Assembly (NCBI RefSeq): GCF_030209445.1
Contig: NZ_JARVSD010000014.1
Coordinates: 124,001-188,000, forward strand
Reading direction: 5' to 3'
Source: Promicromonospora sp. MEB111
GTDB lineage: Bacteria > Actinomycetota > Actinomycetes > Actinomycetales > Cellulomonadaceae
Length of the DNA: 64,000 bases
Part shown: piece after piece, positions 38,880-46,797 of the stretch
Layout: every line of letters begins with the position of its first letter
How positions within the stretch are numbered: position 1 is the stretch's first letter
Translations under genes and position numbers: made by a program
The notes under the pieces: generated by a model
Told to the model about the DNA's origin: nothing
The model's input: the letters and a program-made list of their open reading frames with translations, nothing else
The model's database searches: none

Positions 38880-39524
38880 TCAGCCCAGCCAGCGCCAGTC
38901 GGTCGTGGTGGCGACGGCGTGGACCAGGATGTCGTGCTCCTCGCGCGGCAGCGGGTGGTCCGCGGCGTCGTACACCTCCTCGGGGAAGACGACGGCGACC
39001 ACCTTCGCGCCCGGCCGCAGGTGGGTCAGGGCGCGGTCGTACCAACCACCGCCCTGCCCGAGCCGCACCCCGCGGGTGTCGACGGCGAGAGCGGGCGCCA
39101 GGACGACGTCGGCCAGCTTGACGGCGTCCGTGCCCAGCGCGGGGCCGCCGGGCTCCGGTGGGCGGCCGGGGGCGCGTTCCAGCAGGTCGTCCGGGCCGCT
39201 GTAGTCGGCCCAGTCGCGGGCGAGCCCTGCGCCGAGCACCGGCAGCAGCGCGCGGACGCCGCGGTCCGCGAGGCGGTCCAGGAGCGGCAGCATGCCGGGC
39301 TCGGCGCTGCGGGCCGCGTACGCCGCGACGCAACCGGCGTCGCGTACCTCGGGGATGGACTCGATGACGTCGGCGAACATCGCTGCGGCCTCCGCACGGC
39401 GCCGGGCGGACCGCAGGCCGCGCTGGGCGCGGATCGCACGGCGGAGCTCCTCCTTGGCGTCACCTGTCTCCATCCCGGGATGGACGGGGTAGGGCTGTGG
39501 CGTCGGAACAGAGATGCCGCTCAT
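38880..39524 (-). CDS. 5-formyltetrahydrofolate cyclo-ligase
   Basis: A 214-residue ATP-dependent enzyme converting 5-formyl-THF to 5,10-methenyl-THF. Features: KEELRRAIRAQRGLRSARRR N-terminal block, LAPALAVDTRGVRLGQGGGW with the Gly-rich nucleotide loop, YDRALTHLRPGAKVVAVVF. ATG 39524 starts MSGISVPTPQ; the conserved region begins about 25 residues later, so a shorter form is possible. It is divergent from the acetyltransferase gene. Confidence 0.93.
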   Translation of the reverse strand: MSGISVPTPQPYPVHPGMETGDAKEELRRAIRAQRGLRSARRRAEAAAMFADVIESIPEVRDAGCVAAYAARSAEPGMLPLLDRLADRGVRALLPVLGAGLARDWADYSGPDDLLERAPGRPPEPGGPALGTDAVKLADVVLAPALAVDTRGVRLGQGGGWYDRALTHLRPGAKVVAVVFPEEVYDAADHPLPREEHDILVHAVATTTDWRWLG

Positions 39525-39751
39525 GACCGCTATTGTGCCAAGACTCCGAGACTGGATTGTTACGAACGGCGCACGAAGAAGGCGAGAACATGACCGAGCG
39601 GCTGCTCGACGGGTCACAGGCCACCGAGCGTGGTAGACCCTCCTCCAGCGAGGGAAACCTCACGGGGCGTGGCAGGGGGCGAACGATGTTGCCGTCGAGT
39701 AGGTCGGACGTGCCGGTAGGCACCACGGGAAAGTTTGTGAAGGGGTGGACG

Positions 39752-40363
39752 GTGGCCAAGCCATGGCCGGTGACGCTGCGTGAGGACACGCCGGCGGGAA
39801 CTGTCGTGCTGCGCCCGCTGCGGCGCCGGGACGCGACCGACTGGTCGCGCCTGCGGGCCGAGAACGCGGCCTGGCTCGAGCGCTGGGAGGCGACGTCGCC
39901 CGGTGCGAACCGGTACATCGCCTCGACGTTCGGCGAGTACGTGCGATCCCTCTCGGCGCAGGCCCGCGCGGGCACGTCGCTCCCGTTCGGCGTGGAGCTC
40001 GACGGCGCCCTCGTGGGGCAGCTGACGGTCGCGTCCATCACCTGGGGCTCCATGTGCTCCGCGAGCATCGGCTACTGGGTCAGCCAGTCCGTGGCCGGGC
40101 GCGGCGTGATCCCGACGGCGGTCGCGATGGCCACGGACTACGCCTTCTTCCTGGGGCTGCACCGCATCGAGATCAACATCCGGCCCGAGAACAAGCCGAG
40201 CCTGCGCGTCGTCGAGAAGCTCGGCCTGCGGGACGAGGGCGTGCGCGAGCGGTTCCTGCACATCCAGGGTCAGTGGCGCGACCACCGCACCTTCGCGGTG
40301 ACCCGCGAGGAGGTTCCCGAGGGCCTGCTGGCGCGCTGGCAGCGTCTGCGCGAGGCGCTGTGA
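39752..40363 (+). CDS. RimJ-type GNAT N-acetyltransferase
   Basis: A 203-residue acetyltransferase using acetyl-CoA, of the family that modifies protein N-termini or other amines. VTLREDTPAGTVVLRPLRRR leads the GNAT fold; SIGYWVSQSVAGRGVIPTAV contains the pyrophosphate-binding turn; HRIEINIRPENKPSLRVVEK is the typical RimJ end. GTG 39752 has GAAGGGG upstream. An in-frame ATG at 39590 also has a fair site (AAGGCGAG) and would add about 54 low-complexity residues. The next gene is a membrane protein often found beside it. Confidence 0.88.
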   Translation: MAKPWPVTLREDTPAGTVVLRPLRRRDATDWSRLRAENAAWLERWEATSPGANRYIASTFGEYVRSLSAQARAGTSLPFGVELDGALVGQLTVASITWGSMCSASIGYWVSQSVAGRGVIPTAVAMATDYAFFLGLHRIEINIRPENKPSLRVVEKLGLRDEGVRERFLHIQGQWRDHRTFAVTREEVPEGLLARWQRLREAL

Positions 40364-40402
40364 CGGCAGGACACGCCGTGCGTGGTGCGGCGGGGCGCGG
40401 TG

Positions 40403-41572
40403 ATGCTCGCCTACCGTCGTGTCGTGGAATCGACCGCGGGACTCACAGCCGTAGCGCTGTTCGTCCTGTGGCTGGGCTACTGGCTGCCGAGCATGGTGCG
40501 TCGACGGGCGGAGCTGGCCGACGCCCGTGTACCGGACCGGTTCTCGGGCGGACTGCGCATCGTCGCCATGAGCGGCTCGGGTAGGAGAGGAGGGGCGATG
40601 GTCAACGACGGCAACCGGCGAGGTACGGGCCAGGGCGTGCCGCGCGTCGCCCACCCGACCCCGAGGCAGGGCCTCCCGCTCCAGATCATGGTGCGCGGCC
40701 GCCCCCTGACGGCGGAGCGCATCCGCCGGGTCGAGCGCCGCGCGCGCCGGGCCGCCCGGGCGCGCCGCCGCTTCATCGTGTCGATCTTCCTGCTGGTGTC
40801 CAGCGTCGTGGCGTGGACGCTCGTCGGCTTCGACCAGCTGCACTGGGGCGCCGCCGTCGCGTCGTCGGCCATGCTGCTGTTCGTCCTGTTCCTGGGGCGT
40901 CGTGCGGCCCGCGCCGCCCGCCGGGCGGACGCGCGGTGGCACGCGACGGTCCGGGCGGCGCGGCAGCGCGCCACGCAGGCCCGGGCCCTCGCGAACGGTG
41001 GCCCGTACGCGCCGCGCAACCGCGCGCAGGTCGTCGGGCTGGCGACACGCGGCTCGGACACGGAGACGCAGGCGATCCCGCGGGTGGGTGGCAAGAACGT
41101 GCTCGACGAGATCCTCGACGGCCCGGAGAAGCCCCGGGTCATCGAGGTCCCGGCGGAGGTCGTGGACGAGGCGCCCTCTGGTGCCGGGTCGACGGCGGAC
41201 GCGCCGGCCTCGGCCGACGAGCCACCGAGCGGGCGTGCCTGGGACCCGGTCCCCGTGCCGCTGCCCACGTACGTGACCAAGCCCAGGGCGCCGCAGCGAC
41301 AGCCTGCGGCGCTGCCTCCTGGTACGGCCGCGCCGGCGTCCGGGAAGGCGTCTGCGGGCACCTCCGGGCGTCCGGGCGATTCCGGGCCTTCGGGATCGGG
41401 CTCTTCGCCCGGTGCGGCTTCTGGCTCGACGACGGCGGCTGGTGCCGCCGAGGCAGGTGCCGACGCGATCGCCGAGGACGAGCTGCTCCGGGGCGAGCCG
41501 CCCCGCATGAAGTCGGAGACGCTGGGACAGCCGCTCGAGGAGATTCTGGCCCGACGCCGCGCGGCGGGGTGA
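40403..41572 (+). CDS. Conserved membrane protein beside tRNA-Ala
   Basis: A 389-residue protein. Three spans: residues about 8-28 (STAGLTAVALFVLWLGYWLP), 121-141 and 148-166 (SSAMLLFVLFLGRRAARAAR), with a strongly Arg-rich loop between. The C-terminal half is Pro/Ala/Ser-rich and disordered, ending SETLGQPLEEILARRRAAG. A divisome or envelope link has been suspected for genes in this position but I cannot show it. ATG 40403 or the in-frame GTG at 40382 are possible starts. Confidence 0.75.
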   Translation: MLAYRRVVESTAGLTAVALFVLWLGYWLPSMVRRRAELADARVPDRFSGGLRIVAMSGSGRRGGAMVNDGNRRGTGQGVPRVAHPTPRQGLPLQIMVRGRPLTAERIRRVERRARRAARARRRFIVSIFLLVSSVVAWTLVGFDQLHWGAAVASSAMLLFVLFLGRRAARAARRADARWHATVRAARQRATQARALANGGPYAPRNRAQVVGLATRGSDTETQAIPRVGGKNVLDEILDGPEKPRVIEVPAEVVDEAPSGAGSTADAPASADEPPSGRAWDPVPVPLPTYVTKPRAPQRQPAALPPGTAAPASGKASAGTSGRPGDSGPSGSGSSPGAASGSTTAAGAAEAGADAIAEDELLRGEPPRMKSETLGQPLEEILARRRAAG

Positions 41573-41698
41573 CCTGCCGCACCCCGCCGCCGGCGTCGTG
41601 GCTGGTCGGTGTCGCGGAGGTCACGCGTTCGTGACCCGCGCGACACCGGATCAAGTTGCGGAGCCCCGGCTGTGAAGTGCTAGTCTTCTGCAGTCCGA

Positions 41699-41771
41699 GG
41701 GGCTATGGCGCAGTTGGTAGCGCGTCTCGTTCGCAATGAGAAGGTCGGGGGTTCGAATCCCCCTAGCTCCA
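41699..41771 (+). tRNA. tRNA-Ala (anticodon CGC)
   Basis: 73-nt cloverleaf: acceptor GGGGCTA/TAGCTCC with the G3-U70 alanine identity pair, D-arm GCGC/GCGC, anticodon loop TTCGCAA giving CGC, T-arm GGGGG-TTCGAAT-CCCCC, discriminator A, no encoded CCA. The 3' part from base 41730 is duplicated at 42647-42726. Confidence 0.96.
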
Positions 41772-41809
41772 CAGACGGAAACCCCGCTTGACCAGGGCAG
41801 ATGCTCCGG
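41730..41809 (+). repeat. 80-bp direct repeat, left copy (tRNA-Ala 3' half plus terminator start)
   Basis: Identical to 42647-42726 over 80 bp; similarity continues for about 30 bp with several changes. It covers the anticodon loop through the tRNA end and the first arm of the terminator. This is the normal form of a tRNA attachment site. Confidence 0.9.
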
Positions 41810-41823
41810 CCAAGCGGGGTTTC
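41779..41823 (+). terminator. tRNA-Ala rho-independent-type terminator
   Basis: Arms AAACCCCGCTTG (41779-41790) and CAAGCGGGGTTT (41811-41822) are perfect, followed by CTTCGTT. Right after tRNA-Ala. Confidence 0.85.
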
Positions 41824-41941
41824 TTCGTTGCCTGGAAGGCGTCTTCCTCGAATTGCGGCCCCCGAGTCGTCAGAGACCCCCGCTACCCCTCGCGCGGCGT
41901 CGCCACCCCTGGATTGAACTTGGGCACTCGGCATGCGCGGA

Positions 41942-42412
41942 TCAGGGTTCCCCGTCTCGCAGCATTGCCCGTTCGTCTTCCCTCCATTCTGAGGCGGATT
42001 GAGGAGGCGGGAGCTCGACGCCAGCGATACCGGCCACTGCCTGAAACTCTTCCTTGAGATCGGCGATCAGTTCAGCGGCCAGGATCGCGACCTCGGGGTC
42101 GTTAAGGGGATCATCGAGAGTGAGTCCGAGCACCAGGTCACCCTCTTCGGTGAGGGTCACGATGGCTCCGTAGTGCGCTCGCGCGCGGACGTACATGGAG
42201 AACGCTCGTGATGCGTCAGGGTCTCGCCTCAGGTCGGCCAAGGCTTCGCGGTCGCCGGTGGCTGGCTGTTCATCGACCAGTGCACGCACGAGTGCTTCGA
42301 AGCGCGGCTCGCCAGGGTCCTCGGCGTCGACGTAGCGATCGATGAAGGTGGCGAGCACGGACGCTCGGTCTGCGGTCCGAACCCACACATAGATGTCGAA
42401 GCATGGCGGCAC
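41942..42412 (-). CDS. Hypothetical protein enclosed by tRNA-Ala repeats
   Basis: A 156-residue acidic cytosolic protein starting PPCFDIYVWV after GTG 42412. Central motifs are FSMYVRARAHYGAIVTLTEE and GDLVLGLTLDDPLNDPEV; it ends PQSASEWREDERAML. I recall similar unnamed actinobacterial proteins but no function. Small, acidic, beta/alpha-rich and alone on a tRNA-flanked segment, it could be an immunity protein; that is only a guess. An in-frame GTG 9 nt further up is an alternative start. Base composition is visibly less GC-rich than the flanks. Confidence 0.72.
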   Translation of the reverse strand: MPPCFDIYVWVRTADRASVLATFIDRYVDAEDPGEPRFEALVRALVDEQPATGDREALADLRRDPDASRAFSMYVRARAHYGAIVTLTEEGDLVLGLTLDDPLNDPEVAILAAELIADLKEEFQAVAGIAGVELPPPQSASEWREDERAMLRDGEP

Positions 42413-42646
42413 GCCATGAACGCTACCGCCGAGCGACTGATGCGCTCGCACAGTGGCCCATTCGGACAGCGCGTGCCCAGGGTGACCATGGTGGACACCA
42501 ACCGCGCGGAGCGCGGCGGCCGACTCCTCGGTGTGGGCGGGTGCGCGGCCCCCCGGCGGCCCCCGCCGCCGCATCGGAGAAGCTTGGACGCATCACATGC
42601 ACGCGGAATGGCGCGGGAGACTCGCCACGCGAGGCCCCGGGCCGTC

Positions 42647-42726
42647 TTCGCAATGAGAAGGTCGGGGGTTCGAATCCCCCTAGCTCCACAGACGGAAACC
42701 CCGCTTGACCAGGGCAGATGCTCCGG
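42647..42726 (+). repeat. 80-bp direct repeat, right copy (truncated tRNA-Ala)
   Basis: Begins at TTCGCAATGAG, so it lacks the tRNA 5' half and cannot make a tRNA. It continues into a terminator copy whose second arm has three changes (TCAGACGGGG). The integrase remnant begins 59 bp away. Confidence 0.9.
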
Positions 42727-42784
42727 TCAGACGGGGTTTCTTCGTTGCCTAGGAGGCGTTCTCCGCGTCTCGGGTACTCCCGGC

Positions 42785-43056
42785 CTACTCCGTCCCGTCA
42801 TTCAGGCGTTCCAACCCGGCGATATCGGCTCCGGCACCGAGGAAGCGCAGGTACCGGTTCGTCGTCGCGGCGGATTCTTGGCCGCACCACGCCTGCACCG
42901 TCGCGAGGTCCACACAGTGGGCAAGCCACAGGCACGCGGCGGTGTGCCGCAGATCATGCAAGCGGCGCCCCTGACTGGTCTTCTCCCAGTCGAGGGCGCG
43001 CAGCACGGCGGACCTGTGGAGCATGGCGCGTCGGGTCGTCGTGAGCAGCAGCTCGT
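42785..43056 (-). pseudogene. Tyrosine recombinase (integrase), C-terminal fragment
   Basis: About 90 residues of a phage-type integrase. Catalytic motifs remain: [13 protein letters not shown] (His, Arg) and ATTNRYLRFLG with the nucleophile Tyr. The usual GH in the second His/Trp box reads CGQES. The N-terminal two thirds, including the first Arg, are absent; upstream DNA belongs to a TetR fragment. Its 3' end faces the truncated tRNA copy, the usual place for an integrase next to its att site. Confidence 0.85.
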
Positions 43057-43059
43057 GCG

Positions 43060-43236
43060 GTGTACCGCGATGAGCTCTTCGACGACGAGGCACAGGCCGC
43101 GCCGCGGATCCTCGACGGCCAGGCCCCGGCGGACGATCTCGGCGCACGAGTCCACCTGGGCGGCGAACACCTCGGCGAGGAGAGCCTCCTTGGTCGCGAA
43201 GTGCCGGTAGACCGTTGCCGCACCGACCTCGGCACT
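43060..43236 (-). pseudogene. TetR regulator, internal fragment
   Basis: The frame encodes [20 protein letters not shown] (HTH recognition helix) followed by [17 protein letters not shown] and [11 protein letters not shown]. It has no start codon, no first two HTH helices, and no C-terminal ligand domain, being joined directly to the integrase fragment near 43060. Confidence 0.75.
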
Positions 43237-43301
43237 GCATCGCCTGGTCGGGGCGCATCAGGAACGTCACGTCCTGACGACGGCGACGGACTTCGAGAAC
43301 G

Positions 43302-43466
43302 GAGTGCCTCGAGCGCTTGGGCCCGGTCGGTGGCTACGTCACGCATCAGGGCGCGCACTGGAACTCCGGCGGCGAGGAGTGCGCGAGTGGTCGCGCCGCC
43401 CTGCTTGCCGGTGGCGCCAGTGACCAGCACGGGTGCGGTGTCTTGGGGCATTGGTGCGGTGGGCAT
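43302..43466 (-). pseudogene. NmrA-like NAD(P)-binding protein, N-terminal fragment
   Basis: About 55 residues from ATG 43466: [20 protein letters not shown] is a Rossmann GxxGxxG loop and VRALMRD follows as in NmrA/HSCARG proteins. The frame then loses family similarity at about 43302, where another short unrelated stretch intervenes before the TetR fragment. Confidence 0.75.
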
Positions 43467-43523
43467 GGGTGCTCCTCCATGCCCGTTCGACAGGTGGCAG
43501 GGCTCGAAGAGCGTGTCCCTGGT

Positions 43524-44192
43524 TCAGATGCCGGCACCGCTGTCGAGCAGCCAGTGGTATCGCATCCGCAGAGCGCGTTCGGTGGCGCCTACGGCAGCGC
43601 CGAAGCCGAGCGCGACGTTGAGCCACAGCGGCAGATGCACGGGAGACACGAACGTGCCGATCGTGTCCGCGATGGGTGGAATCTCGGAGAGCGGCTCCGC
43701 GAGCTGCAAGAGGTTCAGGCCGATGCCGATGAGCAGCAAGAGGATAGAGACGGCGCCCATGAGCCCGCTCGCGGCAGGATGCTCGCGCGCGAAACGCATA
43801 CGGCGCCCCTCTGCGGACTTCGGGTCTGGCTCCAGTCGATGCTCCGTGCCGTCGTCGGCGACGAAGTGCGCTCGACGCATCCCCGCCTCGCTCGTGCGCA
43901 CGTCGATGTGCCCGCCCGGGACGGGGAAGAGCGCCGGCACTTTCGATTCGGCTACGTGCCGGCCGTCGCGGTAGAGGCCTGCCAACACCTCCCACGTCTC
44001 AGGATCGCCGCCGTGCTTGACCTCGACCGTGTACACCGACGTCTCGCCTCTGGGCGTCGCCGGGTCAGTGGGCAGGGCGATCGACAGCACCGACCGCCGT
44101 GTCATCTGCCACCAACGGAACGGGGCCAGCTGCCGCCCGTCGCCCGGCTTCACGCGCTTGACGAGGCGGCGGTCGTTCCAGCGTGCGGTCAT
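43524..44192 (-). CDS. Hypothetical protein with two C-terminal membrane spans
   Basis: A 222-residue protein. The first about 130 residues are soluble and beta-rich (SVYTVEVKHGGDPETWEVLA, YRDGRHVAESKVPALFPVPG). Then come two spans: SGLMGAVSILLLLIGIGLNL and LPLWLNVALGFGAAVGA. It ends ERALRMRYHWLLDSGAGI, similar to the end of the 52-residue protein at 48890-49048. AAGGAG precedes ATG 44192. No named family recognised. Confidence 0.72.
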   Translation of the reverse strand: MTARWNDRRLVKRVKPGDGRQLAPFRWWQMTRRSVLSIALPTDPATPRGETSVYTVEVKHGGDPETWEVLAGLYRDGRHVAESKVPALFPVPGGHIDVRTSEAGMRRAHFVADDGTEHRLEPDPKSAEGRRMRFAREHPAASGLMGAVSILLLLIGIGLNLLQLAEPLSEIPPIADTIGTFVSPVHLPLWLNVALGFGAAVGATERALRMRYHWLLDSGAGI

Positions 44193-44397
44193 GACTCTGG
44201 TCTCCTTCATGCTTCTGCAGTGGCGACTCACCGCGGCGCGTTCCCCATACCCGCGCTCACGTGTTTCATTCGGGTCCCGTGACGATCTGGCGTGCGCGGC
44301 GCAGCACGTCGAGCTGTGCGCCCGGCTGGGACAGCACGGCCAGCTCCGGAGAGACAACGCCCACGTGCTGGTCGGCTCGTGATCCTGGGAGGGGGCG

Positions 44398-45621
44398 TCA
44401 CGTGCGCGCCGGACCACGGCGCCACGTGCGTGCCGTATCTGAAGGCGGTGGAGCCGGCGAGCTCACCGGCGGGTGGAGGACCAGGACGATGACGACGGCG
44501 ACGAGGATCGCGGCGGTCAGGCTGACCGGGACGGGGATCACCGGGTCGCACAGGACCAGGACCGCGGCCACCGGGACGACGGTGTTGACGAGCGGGTCCG
44601 CGTGGTCACGGATCGCGATCCACCACGTCCCGGCAAGGAAGACCGCGATGGGGACGGTCACGGTGAAGGAGGCCGCCAGGCTGCTGAGTTCACTGTGTCC
44701 GGTCAGGGCGTCGATCTCGACCTCGATGCCTGCGGAGAGCGCGCCGGCGGCGGCGAACACGAGGTAGTGGACGTAGGCGTAGCGCAGTGATCCGCCGGCA
44801 CCGGTGATGGCCCGGTGGTGCGGCGGCCAGAAGTAGATCCACCACAGGGCACCGGTTGCGACGAACGTGAGCGCGGCGATCGAGATCAGCGGTCCGAGGG
44901 TGTCGGTGTCATGGACGGCCTCGATGATCGCGTTGGCGGAGGCGAGCAGGCTCTCGCCGAGCAGGATGAGCGTGAACAGGCCGTAGCGCTCGGTGATGTG
45001 GTGCGGGTGCCACGGGGCGCTGCCACGCCGTTGAGCGATCACGGGGACCGTGACCTCGGCGCCGATGAGCAGCACCAGCATGATCATGCCCGGTGCTTCG
45101 GGCAGGACGAGCTGGGCCAGCCAGAGGACCTGGACGCCGGCGATACCCGCGGCGTAGACCTGCGCGGTGCGGCGCACGGACGGGTGCGAGCGTGCGGCCC
45201 GCAGCCACTGGGCGACCATGGCCAGGCGCATGACCACGTAGCCGATGACCGGCAGGGTGTAGTCCTGGTCGGTGAAGGCGGGCTCGATTCCCGTGGCGAG
45301 CACGAGCACGCCGGCCATCTGCACGATGGTCAGCACGCGGTAGAGCCAGTCGTCGGTGTCGAACGAGGTGGCGAACCAGGTGAAGTTCATCCACGCCCAC
45401 CAGATCCCGAAGAACACCAGACCGTAGGTGGCCAGGCCGTCGAGCACGTGTCCCTCGGTCAGGGCGTGGTGGAGCTGGACCGAGGCGATGCTGACCGCGA
45501 CGACGAAGACGAGGTCGAAGAACAGCTCGAGCACGCTGGCCGACCGGCCCGGTTCGCGCGGGTCGCGCGGTGCCATCGGGACGAGGCGGAACCTGCTCGC
45601 CGATGGGAGGGAAGTGCTCAA
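44398..45621 (-). CDS. Low temperature requirement protein A family (LtrA)
   Basis: A 407-residue membrane protein with about 11 spans. The family hallmark SVLELFFDLVFVVAVS is at residues 29-44, followed by FGIWWAWMNFTWFATSFDTD (conserved Trp/Asp) and HHITERYGLFTLILLGESL. LtrA was named from cold growth of Listeria; the molecular role is unknown. The start looks to be TTG 45621, with AAGGAG 9 nt upstream. It is 33 nt after the small acetyltransferase gene and likely co-transcribed. Confidence 0.9.
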   Translation of the reverse strand: MSTSLPSASRFRLVPMAPRDPREPGRSASVLELFFDLVFVVAVSIASVQLHHALTEGHVLDGLATYGLVFFGIWWAWMNFTWFATSFDTDDWLYRVLTIVQMAGVLVLATGIEPAFTDQDYTLPVIGYVVMRLAMVAQWLRAARSHPSVRRTAQVYAAGIAGVQVLWLAQLVLPEAPGMIMLVLLIGAEVTVPVIAQRRGSAPWHPHHITERYGLFTLILLGESLLASANAIIEAVHDTDTLGPLISIAALTFVATGALWWIYFWPPHHRAITGAGGSLRYAYVHYLVFAAAGALSAGIEVEIDALTGHSELSSLAASFTVTVPIAVFLAGTWWIAIRDHADPLVNTVVPVAAVLVLCDPVIPVPVSLTAAILVAVVIVLVLHPPVSSPAPPPSDTARTWRRGPART

Positions 45622-45654
45622 CGGTGCGGGCTCCTTCGAAGGGTGGGCACGAGG

Positions 45655-45987
45655 TCAGCGCAGGGCGCGGACGTGCTCCCGGCCCACGGGGTCGGTGGCG
45701 TCGTCGAAGTCGTGGTGCGTGGTGAGCCATTTCTTCACGTAGGGGCAGACGGCGACGATGCGGTGCCCGGCCTGGACGCTGGTGCTCAGTGCGGTGCGGG
45801 TGAGGGTGCCGGCCAGGCCTCGGCCGCCGAACTCTTCGAAGACGACCGTGTGGTAGAAGATGCGCTGCGTCTCGCCGATGTCCTTGTAGACGGAGAACCC
45901 GGCGTGGGTGTCGTCGACGAAGACGTCGAAGCGGGTCTCGTCGGGGTTGTCGCGGACGGTCGCTTCGTACTGGCTCTGATCGTTCAT
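45655..45987 (-). CDS. Small GNAT acetyltransferase (YjdJ-type)
   Basis: A 110-residue minimal GNAT of the group with the pattern FYHTVVFEEFGGRGLAGTLT (acetyl-CoA turn) and VAVCPYVKKWLTTH near the C-terminus (conserved C-P-Y and Trp). ATG 45987 follows GAGGA. Substrate unknown. It precedes ltrA. Confidence 0.88.
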   Translation of the reverse strand: MNDQSQYEATVRDNPDETRFDVFVDDTHAGFSVYKDIGETQRIFYHTVVFEEFGGRGLAGTLTRTALSTSVQAGHRIVAVCPYVKKWLTTHHDFDDATDPVGREHVRALR

Positions 45988-46027
45988 CGCTGTGGTCCTC
46001 TCGTTGTGGGCAGTGGCGTGCACAGGT

Positions 46028-46744
46028 TCACGCCACGGGGTGCCCGCTGGCCGTGAACCCGGTCGAGACGAGGTCCTGCACGACGTCCCAGTGCTCGACG
46101 ATGCGACCGTTCTCCAGGCGGAAGATGTCGACGATCACCACCGGGCCGGGCGCCCATCCGTGGACGATGCTGTGGGTGAAGACGAGATCATCCTGGGCCG
46201 CGATGCGTTGTAGGTCCCAGGTGGATCCCCGCAGACCGGGCGCGGCGGGGCGCAGCATCTCCAGACCATCGGACGCCTGAGGGCTGTGCCGTGCATACGG
46301 CTCTGCCCCGTAGCGATACACCCCGGTGAGGTCCCTCTCGGCGAAGAGCTCTCGCAGCGCGGTGAGCACGATCTCGGTGGTGCGCTCGGTCTTGCCACTA
46401 CCGACGGCGCTGCGGTCGGCGACGGGGACGTCGGTCACCTCGGTGATGGTTCCGACGAAGTTGTACAGCGTGCCGTCGACGGTGACGTTGGAGTACACCG
46501 TCGCGTTCGCGAGATCCACCACGTGGGTCACTGTCGTGCCGCACGCCTCGGCCCACGAGTTCAGGTAGAGATCGTCGCGGATCTCCTTCAGATCGAGGGC
46601 GACGGTCTCGGCGTGGCCGTTCGGTGTGAGCCCACCGCCTTCCTCCACGACGAACCTGCCCTGCGACGATGAGCTGAAGGTGAACCGCATCCTCAGCCAC
46701 CCCATGTCAAACCGGTAGGTCTTGCCGACCATCGGCACGGTCAT
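46028..46744 (-). CDS. MoaF-like domain fused to SnoaL/NTF2-like domain
   Basis: A 238-residue cytosolic protein in two halves. Residues 1 to about 115 form a beta-rich lipocalin-like domain (VGKTYRFDMGWLRMRFTFSS, ALDLKEIRDDLYLNSWAE, VVDLANATVYSNV) like MoaF proteins. Residues about 120-235 form a SnoaL-like alpha+beta barrel: ALRELFAERDLTGVYRY, YARHSPQASDGLE and DIFRLENGRIVEHWDVVQD, the last being the standard SnoaL end. ATG 46744 has GAGGAAGGAT upstream. The substrate is unknown; such barrels bind small hydrophobic ligands. Confidence 0.8.
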   Translation of the reverse strand: MTVPMVGKTYRFDMGWLRMRFTFSSSSQGRFVVEEGGGLTPNGHAETVALDLKEIRDDLYLNSWAEACGTTVTHVVDLANATVYSNVTVDGTLYNFVGTITEVTDVPVADRSAVGSGKTERTTEIVLTALRELFAERDLTGVYRYGAEPYARHSPQASDGLEMLRPAAPGLRGSTWDLQRIAAQDDLVFTHSIVHGWAPGPVVIVDIFRLENGRIVEHWDVVQDLVSTGFTASGHPVA

Positions 46745-46797
46745 GACGATCCTTCCTCTCGATACCGGCAGCTCCGGTACTGAGTTGACTGCTCACG

